Source of the DNA: Thalassia testudinum
Lineage: Eukaryota; Streptophyta; Magnoliopsida; Alismatales; Hydrocharitaceae
DNA length: 64,000 nucleotides
NCBI GenBank assembly: GCA_037157565.1
Contig: JAZHRO010000022.1
Span: 9,936,001-10,000,000 of the forward strand
Direction: 5' to 3'
The translations under genes and the position numbers were made by a program. The notes beneath the pieces are model-generated. The model worked only from the letters and a program-made list of their open reading frames with translations, had not been told where the DNA came from and did no database searches. This document shows positions 1 to 12,069 of this stretch, in pieces (within the stretch, counting starts at the first letter, position 1; each line of letters starts with the position of its first letter).

Positions 1-88
1 TGGAAGGGCCTCTTATGAATCTCAAGCCCGACTTCCTACAGCCATCCAGGATGTTCTTGGGTTGTTGGAGAGGTTCAGGTTGTCATGA
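1..88 (+). CDS. Possible 3'-terminal exon of an unidentified gene
   Basis: From base 2 a frame stays open for 28 codons and stops with TGA at 86-88. Its residues (for example ASYESQARLPTAIQDVLGLL) read like an amphipathic helical protein C-terminus and not like the low-complexity frames of the surrounding DNA. The downstream sequence is AT-rich and lacks long frames, as a 3' UTR would. The open frame is short, the start lies outside the window, and I do not recognise the family, so this could be chance. Confidence 0.3.
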   Translation, partial: GRASYESQARLPTAIQDVLGLLERFRLS

Positions 89-528
89 GTATCAAATCCC
101 CGTAGGAAAGCAAAGGGACCATCAGCATCTTCACCATCCTAAGATTGCATGAGAGGTTATAAACATGGAGTGGACGAGTAGATAATAGGGTTACATGCAG
201 TGCAACACGTAAATGCTTACTGTGGTCACCTCTAATCTAGTACAATTAAATTTTGATTGGTCATGCAGCTGTTCACGACGGTTTTTAGATTTTTGCTTAG
301 CAAGCACCTCATTTATGCACTTGGAAAAGGTATTGTAAACTCAATCCCTCTAATAAATGAGGAAATTTCACTAGACTGAATACTGTAACATTTTCTTTAT
401 TAGTGCACTGCGGAGTGCTTGCCAAGGAGAAGATCCACATCCCTGATGACGTTACTGGCACCTAGCCTATTATCTTTGAATAGAGCTGATAACTGTGTGT
501 GTGTATTTTTTTTCAAAATCTAAAGTTA
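89..528. other. Non-coding AT-rich stretch
   Basis: No frame, repeat or RNA gene is recognisable. It could be the 3' UTR and flank of the possible exon that ends at base 88. Confidence 0.4.
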
Positions 529-740
529 GGTTATGGAGAAAATGAAAATGTCTCTTTACTTATTCTTGAAATCAGGAACCTTAACCCCCTTTCAGTTAGA
601 TAAATTACATATGAGACCCAACATGCATAAGAAACTAATAAATAAGTATAGGGAAAATAATTAGAACTCTTAACCTTAGTAAAAATAGACTAACCCAAAT
701 AAAGTAGGACTCTTTACTAACTAATTCTAATATTCTAACA
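529..740 (-). repeat. Downstream (3') LTR of the TRIM-like element
   Basis: Direct repeat of 1497-1712 with scattered substitutions and small indels. Its outer end at 529-535 is degraded relative to the other copy. Confidence 0.7.
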
Positions 741-756
741 CTCTCCCCCAAGTTGG
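741..756 (-). other. Polypurine tract of the TRIM-like element
   Basis: The minus strand reads CCAACTTGGGGGAGAG and abuts the LTR start TGTTAGAATATTAG. This fixes the element on the minus strand. Confidence 0.65.
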
Positions 757-1481
757 AGAGTGGATAACAATTATGCCTAACTTGTTACAATAGCCAAAAT
801 TTGACTTTGGCTAGACGAGCAAGTTAGACGTGATTGTAGATCCCAAGGCAGGTAGCAGATCGGAAGAGTAAGCAAACAGACAAGCAGTAGGAAATGATCC
901 CAAGCAGAAAATACTAGTAGTAAAACAGGAGACGATCCCAAGCAGGAAGTAAGTGAGAGACGATCTCAAGCAAGTAGTAGACGAGAGTCAATCTCAAGCA
1001 ATTTGGGAAATGATCACAAGAGGTCAGTAGCAAAGATTCTAAGTCCACCATTAGAAGGGCTGGCAATCAGGCAGTTAGGCATGGATGCACTATCTTGCAC
1101 ATAGGAGCGTGCACCACATTGATTCACTTACAAGCAAAGCCACGCACCACGTGCACGGTTGGGAGGCAATGCCATGCACTACGTGTATGGCAAAGGATAA
1201 GAGCTATGTGCTATGTGTGCATGGCAGGGAGGAGTGTAACACACTAGGTGTGGTGAGCAGGGGCAGGTAGGCACACAGTGGGTAGGGACAGGTGTGTGCG
1301 ACGACATGTCATAGGCACAGGGCACGTGTTGTGTGTGTGTGACGTAGAGCGGAGGCACGCACAAAGGTGCGCACACGGTGCACGTAGCAGCCACGTGCTA
1401 TGCACGTGTAACAAGGAGGAGGCACATGGTGAAGGTCGATGCTAGGAGGATGGGTGACGAGTCTTCCCAGGAATCACGTGT

Positions 1482-1496
1482 CCTTCTTCGATGCCA
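1482..1496 (-). other. Primer binding site of the TRIM-like element
   Basis: The minus strand reads TGGCATCGAAGAAGG immediately after the LTR. It resembles TGGTATCAGAGC, the plant initiator-Met tRNA primer site, with several mismatches. Confidence 0.55.
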
Positions 1497-1712
1497 TGTT
1501 GTAGAAAATGAAAGCATCTCTTTCCTTATTCTTGAAATTAGGAATTCTAACCCTCTTTATATAAAGAATTGGGTTTAAAAAGTTACATAAGAGACTCAAC
1601 AAGAATAAGAAACTAACATGAATAGGAAAATAACTAGGGCTCTTAAACTTACTAAAAGTAGACTAACTAGAGAAAGTAGGACGTTTTACTAACTAACCCT
1701 AATACTCCAACA
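1497..1712 (-). repeat. Upstream (5') LTR of the TRIM-like element
   Basis: Starts and ends with the TGTT...AACA inverted termini and is abutted by the primer binding site at 1482-1496. Confidence 0.7.
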
Positions 1713-2485
1713 ATTATCAATTTGAATAAGAGAAAAAATGCACATCAATTAAAATGAATATAGCGACACCTCAAACATAGCAAACCTGTCTAAGACATGG
1801 GCATAAATGCATGAGAGAGTTTAGGCTTATTACCCTTATAGTGTATTTTCAAATTTAAATGCCAAGACTATCACTTTCTATAATCACACCACTTTTGTAG
1901 GATCTCAATAAGGGCCCCACTGAAATAACGGGAAGGGAATCAGGATGATGCCTTTTACCCCACAATATGTGAACTTCTCCATACTCAAACTCCAATATGA
2001 GTTATCTCTGCCTATATTAAGTAACCAAAGATCAATAAATAGAGCACTTGAAAATTTGAAAGAAATTCAGAAACTATATTTTGCAGGATCAAATTACACC
2101 TATGACAAAATGGACAGACAACCAATGTTTGAGTGCAAGAGATTTAAGGCTAGAGCAGAAACAGGGAGAGCTATACTTGGAGAGTATGATGGGTGACAAT
2201 GACAAATGGAATGCTACTATAGACAACAGAAAGTTGAAATATAAATGCAGCAAGCCCAAAAGAATTTCCATGATGGTATATTGAACAGACTTTTTGCATC
2301 AGTGTAGAAAAAAAAGGTTACAAATGCATTAGTGGCTAGGCAGCTATAAGATAGAGAAATGCCAGGAAACATATTTTCCTAAGATAAGTTATAATTAAAC
2401 ACATGTAAGCTATACAAGTGGCATAGCCAGAGCATTGAGAAATGAACCGATGAGATACACCCAAAGAAGATAAAGGAAACAAAGA
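1713..2485. other. Intergenic DNA without recognisable genes
   Basis: Only short frames of 60-83 codons with no family features (1945-2284) are present. I see no RNA gene or repeat end. The right edge is the LINE target site. Confidence 0.5.
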
Positions 2486-2504
2486 CTCTTAACCATATGG
2501 TGTT
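2486..2504. repeat. LINE-1 target site duplication, left copy
   Basis: Identical over 19 bp to 8103-8121. The last bases overlap the T-run left by the poly(A) tail. Confidence 0.9.
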
Positions 2505-5500
2505 TTTTTGAAAGAGGAAAGGGTAGTTATCCAGAGAGATAACTACCCAAAAACTTATATAATAGAATCAACAATAACAAACATTACAACAGGCGGACCC
2601 CAAGGTCCCCCACTCACACCGAAACAACCCAAAGAGAAAACAAGGAGTCGATAGACTCAACAAAATTCTCCACGTAAGGTCTCTGGCCCCGGAAAATCAC
2701 CGCATTCCTGTCCAACCAAATCCCCCAAAGGACCGCCAACGGCTTGGCCAGCTCCTTTTTCGAACGGAAAACAAATCGTCCACCACCACCACCTCCGCTT
2801 CTGAAGCTGCGCCAGAATTCCTCAAACAGCCGGCACTCCCACCATCTCTCGCCCATTCTATCCCAAACTTGCACCACAAAAGGACAGATGAAAAAAAGGT
2901 GGTCAACATCCTCCTCACCACCTCCACATAAGGAGCAGACTTTACACACTCCAGGAGCCCACCTTGCCCTCCACACCTGAGTCACCAGCCTTCTCCTCCT
3001 AAGTAGCCAGGCGAAAATCTTGACTTTCAGCGGACACTCGGCTTTCCACATCTGTCTGCAGTCCCTTACCAAATCCAACTCCACCCCAGGATCACCAGCA
3101 GACAATCTCTTGTAAGCAGCCGCAACTGAAAACTCACCTTCATCCCAACCAAACATGTCTGTACCAGCCGCCGGATGCAGTCCCTCCAACTCAGCCAGTA
3201 AGGTCTGGAAATCATGCATTCTTGCATCTGACAGACTGCCAACAAAACGCGGGTACCACCCACTATCCCACACCTCGACCACGGACGCCACCTTGTTCTG
3301 GGATAAGGCAAACAGTCTCTGAAATCTTCTACAAAGCGCACCACCACCTGTCCAGTCATCCTGCCAGAATCTGAAAATCTCCCATGTTCCCAACACAGGG
3401 AGGAAACAGTTCCTCACCCTCGGGGCCACCGTCGACAAGCCTTTCAGGAAGTGAGAAGCACCCCTAGGCGGAGACACCAGAAAATCCCAACGCATCGGAC
3501 AACCATATGCCGTCTCAAACACCTTTCCCAACAGATCCCCCCTTCCTTCCAACAGGCGCCCCACCCACTTCGCCAACCGACTGTCATTAGACCTCTCCAA
3601 ATCCCTCACGCCTAGCCCCCCGTCCTTCAGTGGTCTGCAGACCTCCTTCCAAGCAACCAACCTGGCACCCTGTCCATATGTCCCCTGATTGGACCAGAAG
3701 AAACCCCTCATGGTTCTTTCAATCCTTGCAATCATTTGTCGAGGCATCTTCAGTACAGAGATGAAATATGACGGCATCGCCGACAGAACCACCTTGAGTA
3801 GGATCAGCCTCCCACCTCTAGACAAAAGCCTGGACACCCACCCCTCCAGCCTCCCAACCAGTCTCTCCACCAGGGGGGTCCAGTCTCTCACCAGAATCCT
3901 CCCATCTGACAACGGCAGGCCCAAATACTTAACCGGAAGTTTACCCTGTTCTGTGCCAAGACCCAAACTGCATCCCCTTGCCTCCGTCTCATTCATGTTG
4001 AATGGGACAAAATCCGACTTACCCAGGTTAATCTGCAATCCGGATGCCTCACCCAGCAAGAAAACCAGGAACCTCAACCTTCTGGCCTCCACTTCTCCAC
4101 CTTCAATAAAGAAGATCGTGTCATCCGCATACTGGAGCAAAGGGATACTCGTCCCATCCCTCAGGGAGAAACCACTCACCAGTCTTCTCTCACAGGACCT
4201 CCTCGCCGCCCTAGCAAGAGCATCCACAGCAATCACAAAGAGCATCGGGGCCAGCGGACAACCTTGCCTCACCCCCCTCCTAGGCTGGACCCAACCCCCA
4301 GTTGGGTTTCCATTGATAAGAACCGAGAAAGATGTCGTGGTGACGCACCTCTTCATCCACTCAATCCACGCCGGCGGGAACCCCCTCTTTACCAAGGACA
4401 CCCAAATAAACGACCACTAGATCGAGTCATAAGCTTTGCTGAAATCTACCTTCCATAAAAAAGCCTTCTTCTTTTCTCTCTTCCAGGATGAAAGGATTTC
4501 CGATGCTACCACAAAACCTTCCAAGATATTCCTGCCAAGGACAAAAGCTGTCTGCACTGAGTCTATGATCCCACCCAGCGTCCTCCTCAATCTGTTCGCC
4601 AGAAGCTTAGCCACCACCAAGTAGATAGCATTCGAAAGAGCTATTGGTCTGTACTCCCGAATCTCCTCAGCGCCCTCCCTCTTCGACAATAAGAACATAT
4701 AGAACTTGTTCAGTCTGTTAAATCCCGACTTGCCCGTTCTAAACTCTTGCACCACTTGCATAACGTCTTCCTTCACCACCGGCCAGAACTCTCTGTAGAA
4801 GGCAACCGAGAAACCATCCGGCCCTGGACACCCATCCGCGTTCAGCCCCCAAACTGCCTCACGAACCTCATCCTCCTCAAAAGAACCCGTCAAAAAATCC
4901 GCGTCTACCTCCCTGATTTGTGGTATCCCAGATCCCAACCACCTCCACCTTCCCCCCCGCCTCCACCCCGTGAAATCTCTAAAATACCTTACAGCCGCCT
5001 CTCCCACCGCTTCCTTTCCCACAAACTCCTCCCCATCCACCACCAACCTGTCAATCCAGTTCCTCCTCCTGCCCGACGCAGTCATATGAAAAAAGCGAGT
5101 ATTGGAATCTCCCTCCTTCAGCCACTTCTGCCTAGATCTCACCCTCCACTCCACCTCCGCTTTCCTGTCTTCCTCTTGAATCACCTGAGTCAGTCTCGCT
5201 CTGTAAACCCTGTCATCTTCTGAAAGGAGCCCAACATCCTCTGCCCTGTCCAGGCGTGTAATCGCAGCAAGAGCCTCCTCTTTCTTCCTCCCCCGTTCCT
5301 CCCTAACCCGCTTGATGTGGGACTTCAAGAAAAATCTCAAATCCTTCAGCTTCGCTTCTAACCTGGCAGCCGCCGACCCATCCACCTGAGTAGATCTCCA
5401 CCGTTCCTCAACCAAACCCCTAAAGCCCTCCTCCAAAAGCCACGCTTTGTCAAACTTAAAATAAGTGCCATGCCTCCATACCTCGTTCGACGTCCATATC

Positions 5501-8102
5501 AAGGGGGTGTGATCCGAGAACGGAAGTTCCAAAGGTCTAACCTCCGCCATCGGGAACAACTCTGCCATCGCCGTCGAAACCAGAAACCTGTCAATACGGG
5601 ATCGTTGCCCTCCCGCATTCCTCCATGTGTAGAGACATGACAACGGAAGCATATCAATCAGCCCCTGGTCTGCCACAAAGTCCGCAAACGCCTCAGAGCC
5701 CTGGTCCAATCTCCCTCGGTCGCCCGGTCTGTCCTCAGCCCGCAGAGTAACATTAAAATCCCCACCAATCAGCCAAGGGACCCCCTGGAAAGCTGCCGCA
5801 GCTTGGTTCAGATCTTCCCACAAGACCTGTCTCCTCCGACCCTCCGTCGGGCCATAAACCGAGAGGAGCAAACACGTGTCATCTCGACGTCTCTGAAGTC
5901 TGACAGTGACAACGTTGGATCCAATCACAGAGTCCAGCAAGGAGAACTCCTCCCTCCACCCCACAACAATCCCCCCGCACTCCCAACCGCATCCAGGGCT
6001 ACGAAACCCCCACATCTCTCTCCCCCCACCTCCCTCCACAACCTTCCATCACAACTCCCCAACTTCATCTCTTGGAGAAAGACCACATCAGGCCCCCATC
6101 TCTGAATATACCCCCGTAGAACCGCTCTTCTCGACGGATCATTCAGACCCCTCACATTCCAAGATAAGACCTTAGTCATGTGGTCCTTCGGGAAACGCCT
6201 CCAGACGTCAGCCGTCTAAACCCCATCATCTCTGCCACGACATTCTCCTCCTCATCCAGCAAACGACATCGGTCCTCCGAGTTTCCCTCACCATCACATA
6301 CCTCAATTCCACGTCCCACAGCTACCAAATCCCCAACAGTCACGAAAACCTCTTCGCCGGCACCAGCCCCCAGCAGCTCAGCCTCACCCCCAAGCTGCCC
6401 AGCCGCCTCCGTCATTCTCTTCCCCGCCTTCGCATCCCCCAGCTCCCCATCTCCACCACCAGCCTCCGCCGCCTGCCGCCCCTCTGCCAGCCCAGGGAAC
6501 CCCGGAGCAGACAGGTCCCCGTCGCCGCTCTCAGCAGACGCCGCCGCTGACGACGCAACGCCACCAGACGTCCCCAGCCCCTCCGGCGAACGGCGTCGGT
6601 CTACCCCAACCACCCCCCCAGACGGGGTCCTCTGAGCCAACCCCCTACGGTACGACCACCTCGGCCGATAGAGGAGTTTCTGCGACCCGGCCGTCTTCCG
6701 CTCCCATCGTCGTCCTCTCCCCTCCCCGCCAATCACCACCAGTCTTGCCGCCCGGCCCTGACCAGCCCAGGAGAGCTTTGAAACCCCTCCAGCAGCCTTC
6801 CACCCCTCCTCCGCAGAAACCAAGGGACGCGGGGACGAGCATGCAATGGGATCCGACCCGGCTACAGCACTGGAGCCCCCAAAACCTGTAACCGGGTTGC
6901 GCTCACCTGACCCGAGACCGCCCCCCGCCACCTCCTCAAGAGTAGGAGCCCGCGCGTCGACACCGACACTCCCACATCCAGCGGGGCTGCCCAAATTCAG
7001 TGTCGCATTCAATTCCCCCGCCTCCTTCGCCGAAACCGCAGCGGCCCTCTGCATTCCCGCCGCATCGTCTGCCACTGAACGCGATTACTGAACGCGCCAC
7101 GGGAATCGTGTTCACCCCGAGATCCCCGCCATGATCTCCGCCACGACCTTCGGTCTTCCCAAAAACAGTCCGGCCCACCTCCGCCCGCCTGCCGCCATCG
7201 CCACCACACGTCGCCGCCGCTCCGCCACCCACCACCTCAGCAAAGGACCTAGGGTTCTCAGAACCCCAGGAGACCCGGAGGAGCCAGGCGGAACTTCCCC
7301 ACCGGAGCACCGATCTCTCCACAACCGCCGCCCCGGCTTCACCTCCACCCAAGCCTCGATCCGCGACAGGTCCGCCTCCTTCAAGCCAGTGCCGCTACAC
7401 CTGCGCAGCCTCGCAAATGGGGCAACCACCGCTGCGACCACCTCCACCGTGCGGAGGAAAAGCGGGACCCCCTCAATCAGGACCCTCCTCCTTGCGCCAG
7501 ACGACGGCCTCTCCGCCAACGCCCCATCAGACCTGACAGGCCACCGACATCTATCCACACCCTCGCCACAACGGAGCACCCTGAAGACCAGCCGCCCCAG
7601 CTCCACTCAGCTCAGCCCCAGCAACACCATCCGCCCTCCTCCTAGAGAAGCCACCCTCACCCGACCCCCGTCAGCCCCCAAGTAGGCGACGACTGCCTCC
7701 CTCAGGGTCTCCACCTCCACCAAACCCTCCAAGACCACCGCAACCAACGCCGAGGCCAGCTTTCCTTCCAGTTCTCCCAACTCCTCCGACCACGGCGCTT
7801 CGACCTCCACGAGGGGCGCACCCACCGGAGGGGGCGGAGGCGTCTCCCCTCTCCTTGAGGAAACCACATCACCCGACCTCCGTCGCCCACAGCCCGATCT
7901 CCGGTGACCCAGAACGCCACAACGCAGGCAGCGCACCGGGTCCCTGCACACCGCCGCCAAGTGCCCCTCCCCAAGGAACTTGAAGCACCTCACCGGCACC
8001 GCCTCTCTCCTCGGCCTCCCGCCCACCACCGTCCAGCCCGGGCCAACTCTCCCTGCCCCGATCGCCAGACCTCTCTCTCTCATATCGCCTAAACCCTTGA
8101 TC
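2505..8102 (-). mobile_element. L1-type LINE (LINE-1 of this window), 5' truncated
   Basis: A 5.6 kb non-LTR retrotransposon bounded by the perfect 19-bp direct repeat CTCTTAACCATATGGTGTT (2486-2504 and 8103-8121), the mark of target-primed reverse transcription. The 3' end is on the left and carries a short A-tail, seen as T residues at 2503-2509. The internal order on the minus strand is ORF1 (zinc knuckles), then ORF2 (endonuclease, reverse transcriptase, zinc-binding C-terminus), then a 3' UTR of about 105 bp. The body is strongly GC-rich compared with its AT-rich flanks. ORF1 begins almost at the target duplication, so the 5' end is probably truncated. Both ORFs are broken, yet the perfect target duplication argues for a moderate age. 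Confidence 0.93.
2614..6179 (-). pseudogene. LINE-1 ORF2: AP endonuclease, reverse transcriptase, zf-RVT; broken
   Basis: ORF2 nicks target DNA and copies the RNA at the nick. The endonuclease motifs are all visible: SWNVRGLND, FLQEMKLG, GGDFNVTL, SRIDRFLVS and FSDHTPL. The reverse transcriptase has YRPIALSNAIY, SVQTAFVLGRNILEG, KVDFSKAYDSI, GVRQGCPLAPMLF and the catalytic LLQYADDTIFF, then KYLGLPL. The C-terminus has the zf-RVT pattern CSLCGGGEEDVDHLFFIC. There are two lesions. A frameshift lies between about 5925 and 6039 in the endonuclease, and a TAG at 4417-4419 falls in frame just after the KAYDSI block. Otherwise more than 1100 codons stay aligned, so the copy died fairly recently. The start ATG (6177-6179) overlaps the ORF1 stop as ATGA. 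Confidence 0.93.
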
Positions 8103-8113
8103 CTCTTAACCAT
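6176..8113 (-). pseudogene. LINE-1 ORF1 (nucleic-acid-binding, CCHC zinc knuckles), broken
   Basis: ORF1 proteins of plant L1 elements bind the element RNA. Near the front lie two adjacent zinc knuckles, CFKFLGEGHLAAVC and CLRCGVLGHRRSGC, of which the first has Phe where the family has a second Cys. A DUF4283-like stretch follows (for example RRRVLIEGVPLFLRTVEVV). An in-frame stop at 7607-7609 splits it. The same frame then meets stops at 7112-7114 and just downstream, while another frame carries the linker motif RSFAEVVGGG (about 7240), so there are indels. The last segment (7075-6176) is low-complexity and Gly/Ala-rich. The stop at 6176-6178 overlaps the ORF2 start. The ATG at 8113 lies in the target duplication, so it is flanking DNA and not the native start. 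Confidence 0.8.
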
Positions 8114-8121
8114 ATGGTGTT
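8103..8121. repeat. LINE-1 target site duplication, right copy
   Basis: Identical to 2486-2504. On the minus strand it supplies the only ATG near the front of ORF1 (8111-8113). Confidence 0.9.
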
Positions 8122-11100
8122 CTCAAGCCAATGTACACAAAACTACAATTTTTCTGCAATTTTGTCATCTTTTTCCCATTTCATAATTCAAACCCACAGC
8201 CCTGCACTCTGATTTAGAACTCCCTGTTATCATTTCTCTGTACAACATTCATTTCTTTGCTTCTACAACAATTTGTTTTGGGTGGAAAATTGTTCAAATA
8301 GGCATGTATGCACCTGTGATCACCTCAACCAATTAATGGATGATTTTTTTAGCCCATATGATCACTTCTCTAGGTTTACTTATTTGCCTTGTTCTTTTCA
8401 CCAAGCATTTCATCCTTGCCTCAAAACTCTTCTAGAGTGTAGAGATTCTCCATAGTGTTGTCTACAAAAAATGTTTCTTTGTAGTTCAAGCGAAACTCTG
8501 TTGTTTCACTATCATGACTACTTTATAATTTAAGGTACCTAATTTTTGAAGGCTTTTGGCATGTAAAGTTAATTCCTAATCCCCTGGTTAGATAGCAGAT
8601 GAAAGGAAACTGTGAAGTTTGGAGCAATTCGAAAGCATAAAGGCTCTTCCACATGAGAGAGATAAGTAGCAGCAGGTGGTTGCCAATGGAGGCAGCACGC
8701 GTGAACAGGAGAGAGAGGGAGAGATCGCAGCCGGCGGCCTTGAGAAGAAGAGAGGGAGAGAGAGGGAGTTGTAGAAGAGATTTGTGAAAACAATTATTAT
8801 ATTAACTCCCAGAAATAAGTTACAAGACAATTCCCTTTTTATAGAGAGAACATATTGATGGTAACACTATCACGAGTCCTAACTAGCCACAATTAGTCAT
8901 ATTTAATTGGTAAATGCTCCTACTTGAACATCTGACAGTCACAATTTCATAATATTTTGATTTGGGGAGAAAATAAGAAAACATGATTAATTCTGTAGTT
9001 TTATCAGCATATCACAAATGTAAATTAACCACGGTGTTCACAGGGATTAATTAAAGATCAATTGAGTATAAAAGTCTAAAAAGTGGACTGAATCAGGATT
9101 TTACGCATTTCGAGGGCGAAAACAGTGCTGAAAATCCTAATTATCAACCCCACTTAAATTAAAAAGGTTCTGATCAGGATAAAATTAATCTAAATCTCCT
9201 AAAATTCATAGAAAAATATTCTAAGATATTTGATACTTTTGATTTGACCATCTGAACCCATTTTGACTTAGAACAGAATTTCAGATGGGAATGTACCCTG
9301 ATTTGGGTTTCTGTGCAATTTACCAAGTCAAACGTGGTTAAAACTCAAATCCAAGTTCACCATTAGATTCCTTAAGTCCAAATTAGGTTAGCACCAAAAT
9401 TTGGGCTCAATCAGAATTCATCTGGACTAGTTTGCATTTTAGCCCAAAAAACACTGTTTCTTACACTCAAGCCCCTAGGTTTTCATATCCTTTCCATTAG
9501 ACCCTTAACTTCTCACCATTTTTCTCAAAACGGTCCCTACTGCCATGACTGTCTGAACAGGATCTTCCAATCCTCATCGCCAACATTTAATCGAGGAATC
9601 AATTGAAGAAACCTCAATCTAAAATTGCCAAGCTTGACATATTTCTTCCCTAGATCTTGGTCGATCGGCCAAGCTTGGTTTCAAGCACAATCTCGATTGA
9701 TTTCACCGCTGACGAACCCAAAATTTTCGAGCTGAAAAACCAACTCGAAGCTTGCTTGATTTGGCTCTTGGAGGGGCGAAAAAGACTAATTAAACCCCCT
9801 AAGTCCCAACGTTCTCGCCAGTCCGATTAAGGCCTAAATCCACTCTTCCCTCTCTTCTCTGGTCGCCTCCAACTGCGACTTCGGCGAGCTACTCCAACCC
9901 CTTCCTCTGGCCGACCAGTCAAATTGACTGGCTCTTCATCTTCCTCACCTTCCTCCGCTCCTCGCTAGCCATAATTGGAGCCGCCTATCTCTCTTTTCGC
10001 CATTGTCCACATTACCAGAGACTTTACCTCCTCCGTGTCTGGCAAGTCACACCGACACGTCATCCTGCCCCCTTCATCCCTTAGACTAGGTTACCTACTT
10101 CCTCTCCCTCTCTAGATCCTTCCTGCACCCTTAGCCTCTAGGTTTAGCCGCCATACACCTCGATTCCCCTCCATCTTCTCCAGCTCCGGCCGCGCATCCG
10201 GCAAGGTCGTGCGGCCACATCCGACCACCAAACCACTCACCACCACCTCCACGAGCTTCGCTTGATCTCCACCATCAAAAGCCCTAAACCTATTGAGTGA
10301 AGCAAACCCTCTACACCTCTACCGAACACACACACCCTCGACTGTCCTCTCCGACACTGGCTGACTACCACACACACACACACACACACCAAATCACTGC
10401 CACCTTCACGACCACCGTGCTTCAGTGAAACTTTTGAACCATTTAATTGGGTCGTGAGGCTGTATTTTTATCGCAGGTATGTCGCCAGAGCTCTGCCGCC
10501 GCCTCCATCTTCCTCAACACTGTTCACCTATCACCGACTACCAATCACACTACTTCCACTTCCAATAAACATGGCCTAACTTCACGAAGGCGCCTACACC
10601 TTCAATCGAGCAGCAGCAGCAGCAAGGTTCAACTCCAATTCGACGAAGAAGTCCACTGCGGCTATATGCGAAAAACGCCACCAACTTAGTCCTACATCGT
10701 GGGCAACAAGATCAGAAACGTGCATAAAATGTTTAGCTGTTGTAGACTCTTCACCTCAGCACACAGGGGTGAGGTCCCCGCTCACTGCACGTGCGCACCC
10801 TTGCCCGCAACCCATGCACGTGGGCTTGGACCCTCTAACCTGATTACCAGCTTACTATTTACCCGTATACCCTATAACTAGATCTGAGAAAGAGAAAGAA
10901 GGAAATCTGAGGGGGGAGAAGGGTGATTTTGTAGTGTTGTGCCTCGAGGTACATGCCAGTGCATGCCAACCCTTAGGCAATTCTGAGGAGCTATTGCACT
11001 TGATATTTAACCCATCTCACCTTGGCCTCCGACGTATGACATTAGTTGAGATTACTGTGGATTTATCTGATACTTGGCTCTAATGTGGATAAGTGGTTGA

Positions 11101-12069
11101 AAGTTACTGTCGAGTTGTTTGACTCTTGAGTACTATTGGGATTTGTGCTTAATTCTAGGGCTTAATTAGTGATTTTAACCACCATTTTTAGTCCTCTATT
11201 TAAATTTTTTGTCCATAACTTTTGAGATACATTTTTACTCTTAATTGAATATCATTTTGATTATTTGATTCATTTTCATCATTTTCTCTGAACATTGTGA
11301 TTTGTGATTGATTTGTTACACTTGCTCTCTGCGAACAATCTCGAAACTCACGATTTTTCAGGTATTATAAATTTAAATGTCGCATTGATTTTCATCGTTA
11401 TACTACGACGAGATATTTTCCTAAATACAACGATTTTCGACTACAACACATATCTTGCAAACTAAGAAACAAACCTAAATCAAATCCAATCATATCATAT
11501 CCCCTAAAATTAGGAAAGATCAAATCCTAAAAATAAACTTTCTAAAAACCAATATACCAACTAAAAACACAAAACTTGGACCCAAGCCAACTTAAAATCC
11601 CCTCAAGGCCGGCGCCTTTTGGGTGCAAAACTAGGCTGCCACGTGGCACTCTTATTCCCAACAGAAACAAATCAAGCACAGATCACTTAGGAGAGAAAAA
11701 CACACAGTGAATGGCAGTAGAAATCAGGAGCAAAGATAAATGCAACTATTCGACAGAATTCACATCACAAAAGAGGAAATGGGATTGATTTAAGGAAATA
11801 AATGTGAGCATATTAACGAGTGGAGAGCTAAATCAATAACTGAGGATCAAAGTAGAACGGTTATTGCATCTTCAAATTAATAGATAAGGACACATAACAA
11901 ACCTCCAAAGGATGTAAATAGAGAATGGTGTGTGCAGAAACAAGTATCCAATAAATAGGAAACCTACTGCACAGCATCTCCACCACCCCCCTCCGTTTAA
12001 TAAAAGATGATGAAAAATGAGTCTCCCACTTAATCCTGATATTCTCCACGATGGCTATTAACACTTTTT
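8122..12069. other. Non-coding interval with LTR-like remnants
   Basis: No convincing coding region. About 8570-8960 looks like a minus-strand LTR remnant: a TATA box (CTCTATAAAAAGGG, near 8838) stands upstream of GA-rich leader sequence. About 8960-11460 resembles the long, low-complexity body of a Gypsy LTR, with an AT-rich start, a GC-rich middle at 9820-10700 and an AT-rich end. I could not match two LTR copies or a target duplication for either. About 11460-12069 shows nothing recognisable. Confidence 0.3.
10371..10392. repeat. (CA)n microsatellite
   Basis: Perfect CA dinucleotide run of about ten units. Confidence 0.9.

Larger units (their letters stand above)
529..1712 (-). mobile_element. 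TRIM-like non-autonomous Copia-type mini retrotransposon
   Basis: Two direct repeats of about 212-216 bp (529-740 and 1497-1712) flank a 756-bp non-coding interior. Read on the minus strand the LTR begins TGTT(A/G)GA and ends AACA. Directly after the upstream LTR comes TGGCATCGAAGAAGG, a diverged initiator-Met primer binding site. Directly before the downstream LTR comes the purine tract CCAACTTGGGGGAGAG, the typical 3' end of plant Copia elements. A total near 1.2 kb with no coding capacity fits the TRIM class. The interior has imperfect repeats of 'acgatcccaagcag' at 890-1010 and CACGTG-rich repeats at 1110-1240. No clean 5-bp target duplication is visible, so the insertion is old. It could instead be an internally deleted larger Copia element. 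Confidence 0.72.

Noticed and set aside
1945..2284. Frames MMPFTPQYVN... and MQDQITPMTKW...
   Set aside because: Short, overlapping and without recognisable domains or splice context. Not enough to call a gene.
2744..6635. Several plus-strand frames of 60-240 codons across LINE-1
   Set aside because: They are antisense shadows of GC-rich LINE ORF1/ORF2 and have no family features.
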